The notes under the pieces: model-generated
Told to the model about the DNA's origin: nothing
What the model saw: the letters and a program-made list of their open reading frames with translations, nothing else
Database searches by the model: none
In this document: in pieces, positions 6,965 to 15,855 of the stretch
Layout of the letters: each line of letters starts with the position of its first letter
How positions within the stretch are numbered: the stretch's first letter is position 1
NCBI GenBank assembly: GCA_026932145.1
Contig: JAIXKT010000051.1
Location: forward strand, 1 to 34,456
Origin: Bacteroidia bacterium
Lineage (GTDB): Bacteria > Bacteroidota > Bacteroidia > J057 > JAIXKT01
Direction: 5' to 3'
Length of the DNA stretch: 34,456 nt
Position numbers and translations under genes: made by a program

Positions 6965-9040
6965 ATGAGACGAATTGCGCCAAGAAGCGTATATTATTTA
7001 TCTTTTGTGATAGGGCTGTTTTGCCTCTCGCAAGTGTATGCACAAAGCCAAGACACAATTGCTCAAGCAAGTTCTCCCCTTTCTCCTGAGCCTAAACATT
7101 CAGTTGCTTGCAGAGAATCTATCAAAGCATTACAACTATATCATTGGAAAAAGCCGGAGTTAAACGATTCCCTTTCTTCACAAGTCTTTGATGCTTACCT
7201 AAAACGAATAGACCCCAACAAAATATACTTTACCAAACAAGATGTAGATGAATTTCAGGTATTTCGATATGCCCTTGATAATGATTTATCTACCGGAGAC
7301 CTAAGTAAGGTGTTCATCATTTACAATAAATTTCGCATCAGAATTAACGAACGAATAGATTTAGCCCTCAAGCTAACTCCCAAAAATTATGATTACACTA
7401 CTGATGAAATATATGAATACGACCGCAGCGAGTCTCCGTGGCTAATTGAACCGGAAATACAAAAGTTGTGGGAGAAAAAAATAAAATATGAACTATTAGA
7501 AGTTCGCTTAGATAGCAGCGGCAGCGTAAAAACAGTCGAAAACAGATATAAAAATCTGCGTAAAAATTTATACAAACAGAAAGCCGACAATGTATTCGAG
7601 TTTTTTATGAATAGTTTCACCGAAACAATAGAGCCACATACAAACTATTTTTCACCGCGTTCTGCTGACGACTTTAATATCTCCATGAGCCAGTCATTAG
7701 AAGGTATTGGTTGCACATTACGTCAAGATAATGACTACATCCAAATAACCGATATTGTGAAAGGCGGGCCTGCCAGCCGTAGCAGACAAATCCAGATTAA
7801 TGACAAAATCTTAGCTGTTGCCCAAGGAGATGACGGAGAATTTGTAGATGTAGTAGGCTGGACGACCTCGGAAGCCGTTATCCTCATCCGAGGCCCCAAA
7901 GGAACTATCGTCCGCCTAAAAATGTTCTCGGCTGCAAACAACAAAAGCTATCAAGTTCGCTTAGTAAGAGATAAAATTATCTTAGAAGAACAATCAGCCA
8001 AAAGCTCCATCCTTGAAACAAAACAAAACAATACGAAACATAAAATCGGAGTCATCACCTTACCCACTTTTTATATGGATTGGGAAGGAATGCAAAAAGG
8101 AGAAAAAAACTACAAAAGCACAACACGAGACGTTCGCCGGCTGATAGAAGATCTCAAAAAAGAAAAAATAGAAGGCTTAGTCATTGACCTACGGAATAAC
8201 GGAGGAGGCTCATTAGTGGAAGCCATTGATTTATCCGGTTTATTCATCAAAGAAGGGCCGGTCGTTCAGGTTAAAGAAGCCAGCGGACTTTTGCAGGTGC
8301 ATCGAGATAATGACCCCGAAATCACTTGGAATGGACCACTTGTGGTGCTTATCAACCGTTTTAGCGCATCTGCCTCCGAAATATTTGCCGCCTGCTTGCA
8401 AGACTATAACAGAGGAATTATCGTAGGAGAAAATTCTTTTGGAAAAGGAACAGTCCAGAATATGCTGGATCTAAATAAGCTACTCCCATTTGAAAGCGAT
8501 AAATTAGGACAATTAAAAATCACTTTTGCAAAATTTTATAGAGTTACCGGCAGCAGCACCCAACACAAAGGCGTAATCCCTGATATAAGTTTCCCAACAA
8601 TTTTTTCTGCCGAAGAATTTGGGGAAAGTTCATACCCAACTGCCCTACCCTGGGACCAAATTCAGCCTACGCTATTTTCTGTACTTCCTGATATTACCGA
8701 ACTGCGTCAGCATCTTTTAGATATACACTTAAAAAGAGTTTTGAACGAAAGAGAATATAAATACCTAACCGAAGATGTAAATGCCATTAAGAAGAAACGG
8801 GAGCAAAAATATGTTTCTCTCAATGAAGCACAATTACGCAAAGAGCATCAGCAAGAAGATGAAAAGAACTGGCTTCGAACGAACGAAAGACGTGCCGCCG
8901 CCGGATTAAAACTACTGAAAGCCGGAGAGCAACCCGGAAAAGACGATAAAGCACCGGATTTTATTTTGCAAGAAAGTGGAAATATCTTGGTAGATATGGC
9001 CACCATGATGCACGAAAACCCAAAAGCAATGCGGCCTTAA
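6965..9040 (+). CDS. prc: tail-specific (C-terminal processing) protease, S41 family
   Basis: Periplasmic serine protease that degrades or trims proteins from their C-terminus. A signal peptide ends near VYAQ (residues 1-27). An N-terminal TSP-type helical domain covers about 40-240, a PDZ domain about 245-330 (LEGIGCTLRQDNDYIQITDI), and the S41 core about 350-560. The catalytic dyad fits Ser469 in RFSASASE and Lys494 in SFGKGTVQ, with the usual 25-residue spacing. A C-terminal helical extension of the DUF3340 type completes the 691 residues, a normal length for Prc-type rather than short CtpA-type proteases. The gene is monocistronic. Its TAA is followed with no gap by the stop of the convergent aroC gene. 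Confidence 0.92.
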   Translation: MRRIAPRSVYYLSFVIGLFCLSQVYAQSQDTIAQASSPLSPEPKHSVACRESIKALQLYHWKKPELNDSLSSQVFDAYLKRIDPNKIYFTKQDVDEFQVFRYALDNDLSTGDLSKVFIIYNKFRIRINERIDLALKLTPKNYDYTTDEIYEYDRSESPWLIEPEIQKLWEKKIKYELLEVRLDSSGSVKTVENRYKNLRKNLYKQKADNVFEFFMNSFTETIEPHTNYFSPRSADDFNISMSQSLEGIGCTLRQDNDYIQITDIVKGGPASRSRQIQINDKILAVAQGDDGEFVDVVGWTTSEAVILIRGPKGTIVRLKMFSAANNKSYQVRLVRDKIILEEQSAKSSILETKQNNTKHKIGVITLPTFYMDWEGMQKGEKNYKSTTRDVRRLIEDLKKEKIEGLVIDLRNNGGGSLVEAIDLSGLFIKEGPVVQVKEASGLLQVHRDNDPEITWNGPLVVLINRFSASASEIFAACLQDYNRGIIVGENSFGKGTVQNMLDLNKLLPFESDKLGQLKITFAKFYRVTGSSTQHKGVIPDISFPTIFSAEEFGESSYPTALPWDQIQPTLFSVLPDITELRQHLLDIHLKRVLNEREYKYLTEDVNAIKKKREQKYVSLNEAQLRKEHQQEDEKNWLRTNERRAAAGLKLLKAGEQPGKDDKAPDFILQESGNILVDMATMMHENPKAMRP

Positions 9041-10126
9041 TCAAGGAACATCAAATGCTTTAGCCAATAGCCAGTGGTCATATAAAACTATGGCTGTCAT
9101 AGCTTCTACAATCGGGATAGCACGGGGGACTACACAAGGGTCATGCCGGCCTCGTCCTGAAAAAATAATGCTATTTCCCTCTTTATCAACAGTTTGTTGC
9201 TGTTTTACAATTGTAGCAACGGGTTTGAAAGCAACCCTAAAATAAATATCCATGCCGTTTGTGATGCCACCAAGTGTCCCGCCGGCGTGATTTGTGGCCG
9301 TAAGAAACCTGTTTTTTTCAAACACAATCGGGTCATTATGTTGGCTACCCAAAAGTTTCGTTCCCGAAAAACCCGATCCAAATTCAAGTCCCTTAACGGC
9401 ATTAATGCTAAAAACGGCCTTTGCTAAGTCAGCCTGAATTTTATCAAATACCGGCTGACCGATTCCGGCTGGAACTCCCGTTGCCACACAGGTAACGACT
9501 CCACCTAAGCTATCTCCGGACTTTCTAACCTCTTGAATAAGCGAAATCATAGCCGCGGCAGTCTCTTCATGGGGGCAACGCACTATATTTTTTTCAATAT
9601 CTGCCGGATTTATCTCTGAATAATCGAGCGGTATATCCAAATTTCCGATGGAATTAGTGTATCCATAAATTTGAATCCCCAAAGGCTGTAAAAATTGTTT
9701 TGCGACAGCACCGGCGATAACCCGCGCAACGGTTTCACGTGCAGAAGCCCGCCCTCCTCCTCGATAATCATAGTGTTTATATCGCTGAAAATAAGCTAAA
9801 TCTGCATGGCTTGGGCGAAAAATATGCTGAAATAATGCATAGTCTTGGCTACGCACATCGTTATTGTGAACCAATATCGTAAGCGGAGTACCGGTTGTTT
9901 TTCCCTCCCAAAAACCCGAAACAATATGAATTTTATCTGTTTCTTTTCGTTGAGTAGAAATAGCCGACTGGCCGGGTCTTCTACGATTTACCTCTTGCTG
10001 AATAAAATTTGTATCTAAGGGGAAGCCACTCGGGCAGCCCTCTATCACAACTCCTAACATTTCTCCATGAGATTCCCCAAAAGTAGATATTTTGAAAATT
10101 TTCCCAAAAGTATTCCCCAAGCCCAT
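9041..10126 (-). CDS. aroC: chorismate synthase
   Basis: Cytoplasmic FMN-dependent lyase that converts 5-enolpyruvylshikimate-3-phosphate to chorismate, the last step of the shikimate pathway. Signature blocks are present: GESHGEMLGVVIEGCPSG near residue 17, the RRRPGQS stretch near residue 48, DYRGGGRASARETVARVIAG near residue 119, and the C-terminal RGRHDPCVVPRAIPIVEAM. The 361-residue length and the MGLGNTFG start are typical. It stands alone on the minus strand, converging on the protease gene with abutting stop codons, so neither gene has room for its own terminator. A near-consensus -7 (TATCTTTC, 10172-10179) lies upstream but lacks a -33 partner. Confidence 0.96.
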   Translation of the reverse strand: MGLGNTFGKIFKISTFGESHGEMLGVVIEGCPSGFPLDTNFIQQEVNRRRPGQSAISTQRKETDKIHIVSGFWEGKTTGTPLTILVHNNDVRSQDYALFQHIFRPSHADLAYFQRYKHYDYRGGGRASARETVARVIAGAVAKQFLQPLGIQIYGYTNSIGNLDIPLDYSEINPADIEKNIVRCPHEETAAAMISLIQEVRKSGDSLGGVVTCVATGVPAGIGQPVFDKIQADLAKAVFSINAVKGLEFGSGFSGTKLLGSQHNDPIVFEKNRFLTATNHAGGTLGGITNGMDIYFRVAFKPVATIVKQQQTVDKEGNSIIFSGRGRHDPCVVPRAIPIVEAMTAIVLYDHWLLAKAFDVP

Positions 10127-10264
10127 ATTTCAGAATAGAGACTTTTTAACTGCTAATTTTGTAGAAAAACTGAAAGATATTATTGATATGTTTCGTAATT
10201 ATGGTATTTCTACCTAAATCAATAGTTATCTAAATCTTGTAATCTATTTTCTAATCGCTTGATT

Positions 10265-12646
10265 TTAAATTGTTAGTGAACTTCTTTGGATAATTTCGTC
10301 TTTCATTTCTGGAGAAAGATCATTAAAATAGGCAGAGTATCCTGAAACGCGAACAATCAGCCAAGGATATTTTTGTGGATTTAGTTTAGCGTCTTTGAGC
10401 ATTTCGGTATCCAAAACATTTAGCTGAACCTGCATTCCGCCGTTATTGAAGTACGTTAGCAGTAGTGCTTTTAGGATTTCTTTTCCGTGTTCTCCTTTTA
10501 GGGTTGCGGTGTCAAATTTAGCATTTACGTTTGCGCCGTTATGGGCACGTTCAAAGTCTATGCTATTAATAGAGTTAAAAAATGCAGTGGGTCCTTTTTT
10601 ATCCATGCCGTTTGTTGGGGCAATTCCGGAAGTAAAGGGAGTGCCTTTAAGGCGGCCATTAGCTGTCGCGCCAGTATATAAGCCAAAACTGTAATGCGTT
10701 GTAGTAGAATAAAATCCGGCTACAAATTTCCCTCCCCGAGTATTTATCAAGCCTTCAAAAGAATCATAAAAGGTATCAGCTACCCATTTGCTATAAGCAT
10801 CAGCTTCAGGATTGTCATTGCCAAATTTCGGGATAGCTAACATCAAGTTGCGAAGTTTTTCTTGGTCTTTGAAATTATTGGATAATGCATTAACGATTTC
10901 TGTAAGTGTATATTTTTGGGTTTTAAAAACCAATTCATTGATAATAAATAGGCTATCTGCTGCATCCGTAACGCCAACACCTTGTACACCACTGAAATTA
11001 TAGGTTGCGCCTCCTGCCGTTACATCTGTCCCTTTTTCCATACAGCCTTGAATGAGTGCAGAAGTTAGCGGCGTAGGATGAAAATCTCGATTAGCAAACT
11101 CTATGGGTTCTAATACTTTATGTAATTTCTTGATAATGTAGTATAGTTGCTGTTTAAAGGCATTTTTAACATCTTCGATGTTTTTAAAAGTAGAAATTGG
11201 TGGTGTTTTGCAGCCACTTAGTTTAGATTTTCCAAAGAGTTTTCCCTCATTTAAAGCCATCTCAAGGCATATTGGGATGTTTACCAAAGCAGCATCGGTA
11301 GAACCAAAGGTTTTTCCGGCAGCACAAAGCTCTACACAACCTAAGGTTGAATATTCTCTTGCATCATTTTGGGACATTCCACACATTTGTAAAGACTTGA
11401 TAATCAAATCATCATTATAGACAGCCGGAGAATTTACTCCTTTGACTAAATTTGACATGATTTTTTCAAGGTATTGTTGCGGAGGGTTTTGGGAGATTCT
11501 GGCATGATAATTAGGTTGGCGCATTCTAATTTCATCCATCAGTTCTAAGAACAGATATGACAATTCATTGGTTACGTCCTGCCCGTTTTGGTTTATTCCT
11601 CCGATAGTGAGGGCTTGCCCGCTCAAAAAGCCGCCATGGCTTTTGGATATTTTGGTGCTAAAAACAGGAATAATTTCAGCTGTTTTGATAACAAAACAGC
11701 CAATTAGTTCTTTGGCTTTTTCTCTGTCAATTTTTTCGGCAGCGATGTCTCTTTCATAAAATGGGTTTAGATACTGGTCCATACGTCCCAAGCTGATTCC
11801 GTTATCTAAGCCTTCCAGCGTAATCGCGGTGTGAAGAATCCAAATTGATTGTAAGGCTTCATGTAGGGTTCGTGCAGGGTTTGCTGGTACGTGGGCCAAG
11901 ATTTCTGCTATTTGCAATAATTCTTGTTTGCGCTCAAAGTCGGGTTCTGTTTCAGCTAAGGTTCTTACTTCGGCGGCATAATTATCAGCCATTTTCAATA
12001 CACCTTTGCAAATAGTTATTACTGCTTGATAAAATCCTTGCCGTTTGTCGTCTTGGGCTAAAGTTGCAATAGCGGCTTCTGCCTGCGCTATGATTGGGTT
12101 TAACCCTTGGTTGATAAGCCCTTCATAATCCGGTATTAAGTGCCCGATTCCGCCAGTTTCATTAATCAGGTAAAATTTAGGATTCAATTGGTCTAACACA
12201 AAGTCAAAAAGTTCCTTTCCGGAAAAAGCCTTGTATGCCAAAAACTTATTCAACCAAAAAGGAGCTACATCTTTGATTAATTTAAAGATTTCACCGGTAG
12301 AAATTTGCAAGGGATTTAATTTTCTGGAAGAAAAATTGAATAAGTCTTCCATGACCGGTAGGCCGTGTAGTTCCGGATAGAGAGGCCCTGCTACACGTTT
12401 TGAAGTGGTGCTGCCTACAATAAGCTCGTTGGGATATATCTGTACCTTCTTGTGAATCAGCAAATAAGCCAAAGCCTCTGCTTTTTGAACGATAACTGGC
12501 TTATTTTTACTTTTAGCCATTTTGAAATATTCAGTTATCAAAACAGCCCGCTCGATACAAACAGAATAGGGACTGGAAGTTACAGCCTCTTTCAATTTGT
12601 TTAGCCTTGCAATAGCGTTTACGGAAACGGTAGTTGGTGTGTTCAT
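10265..12646 (-). CDS. glycyl radical enzyme of the GCVE (dehydratase/eliminase) type
   Basis: Oxygen-sensitive radical enzyme of the pyruvate formate-lyase superfamily, 793 residues. The active-site loop reads STLGCVELCAAGK, with thiyl Cys437 and general-base Glu439. The Cys-x-Glu pair marks the eliminating branch, which includes glycerol, propanediol and trans-4-hydroxyproline dehydratases and choline TMA-lyase; PFL itself has two adjacent Cys. The glycyl radical loop RVSGYSAYF puts the radical at Gly769. The PFL-type N-terminal domain and the 332-residue Cys-to-Gly spacing are normal. The residues after the active-site Cys (SIDE-chain context TFGSTDAAL) differ from the GWHDAAFFN pattern of better known members, so the substrate is unassigned. 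The activase gene lies 18 bp upstream in the same operon. No microcompartment shell genes or proC are nearby. Confidence 0.9.
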   Translation of the reverse strand: MNTPTTVSVNAIARLNKLKEAVTSSPYSVCIERAVLITEYFKMAKSKNKPVIVQKAEALAYLLIHKKVQIYPNELIVGSTTSKRVAGPLYPELHGLPVMEDLFNFSSRKLNPLQISTGEIFKLIKDVAPFWLNKFLAYKAFSGKELFDFVLDQLNPKFYLINETGGIGHLIPDYEGLINQGLNPIIAQAEAAIATLAQDDKRQGFYQAVITICKGVLKMADNYAAEVRTLAETEPDFERKQELLQIAEILAHVPANPARTLHEALQSIWILHTAITLEGLDNGISLGRMDQYLNPFYERDIAAEKIDREKAKELIGCFVIKTAEIIPVFSTKISKSHGGFLSGQALTIGGINQNGQDVTNELSYLFLELMDEIRMRQPNYHARISQNPPQQYLEKIMSNLVKGVNSPAVYNDDLIIKSLQMCGMSQNDAREYSTLGCVELCAAGKTFGSTDAALVNIPICLEMALNEGKLFGKSKLSGCKTPPISTFKNIEDVKNAFKQQLYYIIKKLHKVLEPIEFANRDFHPTPLTSALIQGCMEKGTDVTAGGATYNFSGVQGVGVTDAADSLFIINELVFKTQKYTLTEIVNALSNNFKDQEKLRNLMLAIPKFGNDNPEADAYSKWVADTFYDSFEGLINTRGGKFVAGFYSTTTHYSFGLYTGATANGRLKGTPFTSGIAPTNGMDKKGPTAFFNSINSIDFERAHNGANVNAKFDTATLKGEHGKEILKALLLTYFNNGGMQVQLNVLDTEMLKDAKLNPQKYPWLIVRVSGYSAYFNDLSPEMKDEIIQRSSLTI

Positions 12647-12664
12647 AATCTTTGGCAGTCAAAA

Positions 12665-13561
12665 TTAACGAAAACAAATGGTTTTTATCTCCTGGGATTC
12701 AAAAAAATCTCTAAATTGTTGAATTTCATTAACTGTAAAGGGTTGAAATCCAAGTTTTGGTAAAGAGCTGTTTATTTTTTCGGCTTTGCTTTCTCCCATA
12801 CTATGGTACGGAAGTAAGTGTAATTCAGTTATGTTATTTTTTTGTAAAATAGTTAAAATATCATTTAGGTTTTCTGGATTGGCCGTATATTGCGGAATCA
12901 GCGGTAATCGAAATTTAACAGGAGCTTTCGCCTGAACTAAATTAGTTATATTTTGTAGAATTTTATCATTGGTTGCAGATAAATGTTGCTTGTGCTGAAC
13001 TGAATTGACAATTTTAATATCAAAATAAATTAAGTCAAGCATAGGTAAAATTTTTTGAAATTTTTCCCATGAAAAATAACCATTGGTTTCGATATTGGTA
13101 TGAATTTGGTGTTCTTTACAGCGGATTAGGAGTTCGTAGATAAAGTCTATGTGCAGGGTTGGTTCGCCACCGGAAAAAGTTATTCCGCCGCCAGAGGTAT
13201 CATAATAACTTTTATCTCTCAAGATTTCTTGCATCACAGAATCTATACTATACTCTTTACCAACGACTTTCACACCTTCGGTAACGCAACTTACGGTGCA
13301 ATTGTAGCAGGTGCTGCAAATATTCCTGTCTATAATTAACGTCCCTTCGTAGGATAGAGCTTGTTTTGGGCAGCTTTTCACACAATCTTGACTTCCGATG
13401 CAATTAGCCGGATAATATGCAAGTTCGGGCTTATGAGATATAGACTCAGGGTTTTGGCACCAAGGGCATTCTAAGTTACAGCCTTTAAAAAAGATGGTTG
13501 TTCGGATGCCCGGACCGTCATGGATAGAAAAACGCTGAATATCAAAAATTAAAGGTCGCAT
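12665..13561 (-). CDS. glycyl radical enzyme activating enzyme (radical SAM)
   Basis: Uses SAM and a [4Fe-4S] cluster to abstract a hydrogen from the glycine of its partner enzyme. The N-terminal block FSIHDGPGIRTTIFFKGC leads into the radical SAM motif CNLECPWC (CxxxCxxC, about residues 29-36). A ferredoxin-like insertion follows. It holds one cluster motif with only three clear Cys (CIGSQDCVKSCP) and a second full motif (CSTCYNCTVSC). GGGITFSGGEPTLH is the SAM-binding GGE region. The insertion is typical of activases of the GCVE-type enzymes and absent from PFL activase. It is the first gene of a two-gene operon, 18 bp before the glycyl radical enzyme gene, which fixes its target. Length 298 is normal. 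Confidence 0.93.
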   Translation of the reverse strand: MRPLIFDIQRFSIHDGPGIRTTIFFKGCNLECPWCQNPESISHKPELAYYPANCIGSQDCVKSCPKQALSYEGTLIIDRNICSTCYNCTVSCVTEGVKVVGKEYSIDSVMQEILRDKSYYDTSGGGITFSGGEPTLHIDFIYELLIRCKEHQIHTNIETNGYFSWEKFQKILPMLDLIYFDIKIVNSVQHKQHLSATNDKILQNITNLVQAKAPVKFRLPLIPQYTANPENLNDILTILQKNNITELHLLPYHSMGESKAEKINSSLPKLGFQPFTVNEIQQFRDFFESQEIKTICFR

Positions 13562-13577
13562 TCAAGAAAAAGATATG

Positions 13578-13608
13578 CAAGAATAACATTTTTAGGGCAT
13601 TATTGAAA
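13578..13608 (-). promoter_or_regulatory. candidate promoter of the glycyl radical operon
   Basis: On the minus strand TTTC (13608-13605) is followed after 19 bp by TATTCTTG (13585-13578). Each element has one mismatch to the Bacteroidota consensus TTTG/TAnnTTTG, but the spacing is exactly right. It lies 17 bp before the activase ATG. Confidence 0.3.
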
Positions 13609-13726
13609 GATGGATTTTTAGAGTTTTCGGATATTATTTAGCAAAAGCTACGGCTATTATCGGAATCCGGCGGAAGCACTTATTCAGTAGAGACATAAGC
13701 CTTAAAAACGAAAAAACGGATGATTT

Positions 13727-15766
13727 TCAGGATTCCATAATTTTTTTGAGGATTTGGATAGCTGCATGCGCAATATGGGTTCCGGGGCCAAAAATACCCA
13801 TTACGCCACTTTTGTATAGAAACTCATAATCTTTTGGGGGGATTACTCCGCCTACGATGACTTTAATATCTGGCCTGCCTAATTCTTTTAGGGCATAAAT
13901 TAATTGCGGGACTAAGGTTTTATGGCCGGCGGCCAAGCTGGATATTCCTACTATATGTACGTCATTTTCAACGGCTTGTTTTGCGGCTTCTTCCGGTGTT
14001 TGGAATAATGCACCTATGTCCACATCAAAGCCTAAGTCTGCGAATGCGGTTGCTATTACTTTTGCGCCTCTGTCGTGGCCATCTTGGCCTAATTTGGCTA
14101 TCAAGATTCGGGGGTTTCGTCCGTCCATTTCGGCAAAGTCAGCACATAGTTTTCGGCATTGTGCCAATACCTCTTCTTCGGAATATTCTGCTGAATAGAT
14201 TCCGGATACTGCCCGAATGGTTGCTTGGTGTCTGCCCCACACTTTTTCTAAGGCATCTGAAATTTCTCCCAGCGTAGCTCGTGCCCGAGCAGCCGATACT
14301 GATAATGCCAGCAAATTGCCATTTTGGGTACGAGCACATTCCGTTAAAGCCGCCAAAGTAGATTCTACTTCTTGTTGGTTGCGGGTACTTTTTATCGCAG
14401 AAAGTTTTTGAAGTTGGCTTTTTAAAACCGCTTGATTATCCACTTCTAATAAATCCATAGTTACTTCTTCCGAAAAATGATACTGATTAACGCCGATAAT
14501 TTTATCTCTTTTGGCATCAATACGGGCTTGTTTTCGGGCGGCGGCTTCTTCTATACGCAACTTAGGCAGTCCGGTTTCAATTGCTTTGGTCATACCGCCG
14601 ATTTCTTCAATTTCTTGGATTAGTTTCCATGCTTCGTCGGTAATTTTTCCGGTTAAATATTCTACGTAATAGCTTCCGCCCCAGGGGTCAACGACTTCAC
14701 AGAGTCCTGTTTCTTGTTGTAGCCAAATTTGGGTATTTCGAGCAATTCTGGCCGAAAAATCAGACGGGAGTGCCAATGCTTCGTCTAAGGCGTTAGTATG
14801 TAGCGATTGGGTGCCCCCCCAAGCGGCAGCCATCGCTTCTAAGGCAGTTCTGGCCACGTTGTTAAACGGGTCATGTTCTTGCAAACTCCAGCCGGAAGTC
14901 TGACAATGGGTTCTAAGTGCCAATGATTTTTCATTTTTGGGGTTAAAAGTCTGAACAATTTTTGCCCATAAGAGTCTGGCAGCACGTAGTTTAGCAATCT
15001 CCATAAAGACATTCATTCCCACACCAAAAAAGAAAGATAAGCGAGGTGCAAAGGAATCTATGGATAAGCCCGACCGGATACCGGCACGCAAGTATTCCAA
15101 GCCGTCAGCTAATGTGTAAGCTAATTCTATTTCTGGAGTTCCACCTGCTTCTTGAATATGATAGCCACTAATACTGATAGAGTTAAACTTGGGCATTTCT
15201 TGAGAGGTATAGGCAAAAATATCCGTTATGATACGCATAGACGGATTCGGCGGGTAGATGTAGGTATTTCGTACCAAAAATTCTTTTAAGATGTCGTTTT
15301 GGATAGTTCCTGAAAGGGCTGCTTGGGCTACCCCTTGTTCTTCTGCTGCAACGATATAAAATGCCATGATTGGTAGGACGGCTCCGTTCATGGTCATGGA
15401 AACGGACATTTCATTTAGTGGGATTCCGTTAAACAGTATTTTCATGTCTTCTACGGTATCTATGGCTACGCCGGCTTTTCCTACATCTCCAGTTACACGC
15501 GGGTGGTCAGAATCGTAGCCGCGATGAGTAGCTAAATCAAAGGCAACGGAAAGCCCTTTTTGGCCGGCAGCTAAGTTTTTTCGGTAAAAAATATTTGATT
15601 CTTCAGCCGTAGAAAAGCCGGCATACTGGCGAATAGTCCACGGTTTTTGAGTGTACATAGAGGCGTAAGGCCCTCGTAAAAACGGTGCTATCCCAGCCGC
15701 ATATTCCAAATGGTCAAAATCAACTAAATCTTCCGGACGAATATTCTGTGGTATTTTGAAAGACAT
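13727..15766 (-). CDS. mutB: methylmalonyl-CoA mutase, large (catalytic, B12-binding) chain
   Basis: Adenosylcobalamin enzyme that interconverts (R)-methylmalonyl-CoA and succinyl-CoA. The TIM-barrel part has [16 protein letters not shown] and [20 protein letters not shown]. The Tyr of RQYAG and the Arg of PSMRI are the residues that mark methylmalonyl- rather than isobutyryl-CoA mutases. The C-terminal cobalamin domain (from about residue 545) has the axial-His motif DGHDRG and the GG(V/I)IPP loop. I start it at the ATG at 15766 (MSFKIPQ); the frame extends two codons to a TTG. At 679 residues it is about 35 residues shorter at the N-terminus than typical large chains. No small-chain mutA gene is adjacent, so the partner must be encoded elsewhere or the enzyme is a homodimer. 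Confidence 0.93.
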   Translation of the reverse strand: MSFKIPQNIRPEDLVDFDHLEYAAGIAPFLRGPYASMYTQKPWTIRQYAGFSTAEESNIFYRKNLAAGQKGLSVAFDLATHRGYDSDHPRVTGDVGKAGVAIDTVEDMKILFNGIPLNEMSVSMTMNGAVLPIMAFYIVAAEEQGVAQAALSGTIQNDILKEFLVRNTYIYPPNPSMRIITDIFAYTSQEMPKFNSISISGYHIQEAGGTPEIELAYTLADGLEYLRAGIRSGLSIDSFAPRLSFFFGVGMNVFMEIAKLRAARLLWAKIVQTFNPKNEKSLALRTHCQTSGWSLQEHDPFNNVARTALEAMAAAWGGTQSLHTNALDEALALPSDFSARIARNTQIWLQQETGLCEVVDPWGGSYYVEYLTGKITDEAWKLIQEIEEIGGMTKAIETGLPKLRIEEAAARKQARIDAKRDKIIGVNQYHFSEEVTMDLLEVDNQAVLKSQLQKLSAIKSTRNQQEVESTLAALTECARTQNGNLLALSVSAARARATLGEISDALEKVWGRHQATIRAVSGIYSAEYSEEEVLAQCRKLCADFAEMDGRNPRILIAKLGQDGHDRGAKVIATAFADLGFDVDIGALFQTPEEAAKQAVENDVHIVGISSLAAGHKTLVPQLIYALKELGRPDIKVIVGGVIPPKDYEFLYKSGVMGIFGPGTHIAHAAIQILKKIMES

Positions 15767-15789
15767 ACTCAAAAAACAATTTCTTGCTT

Positions 15790-15797
15790 CAAAGTTA
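15790..15797 (-). promoter_or_regulatory. predicted -7 element for the methylmalonyl-CoA mutase gene
   Basis: TAACTTTG on the minus strand matches TAnnTTTG exactly and lies 23 bp before the ATG at 15766. It falls just after the hairpin that follows folP, as expected for a new transcription start. No clear TTTG is seen at the -33 position. Confidence 0.35.
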
Positions 15798-15826
15798 CAT
15801 ATCTTTGTTTAGGGCGCGTTTATAGC

Positions 15827-15852
15827 TTTGTTAAAAAAGGGTTTTTAACAAA
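15827..15852 (-). terminator. AT-rich hairpin after folP
   Basis: TTTGTTAAAAA and TTTTTAACAAA form a perfect 11-bp stem with a 4-nt loop, three bases past the folP stop. The stem is AT-rich and no long U-run follows on the minus strand, so it is a weak intrinsic terminator at best, or a 3'-end stabiliser. Confidence 0.45.
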
Positions 15853-15855
15853 ACC

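Noticed and set aside
10172-10179. aroC promoter
   Set aside because: TATCTTTC is one base off the -7 consensus, but no -33 element lies at the right distance.
10265-12646. Naming the glycyl radical enzyme as choline TMA-lyase, glycerol dehydratase or hydroxyproline dehydratase
   Set aside because: Cys-Val-Glu and the Cys-to-Gly spacing fit several of these groups, the pocket residues differ, and no pathway genes lie nearby.
15823-15830. TAGCTTTG on the plus strand as a promoter
   Set aside because: It matches the -7 consensus, but no plus-strand gene follows for 1.9 kb and it lies in the hairpin after folP.
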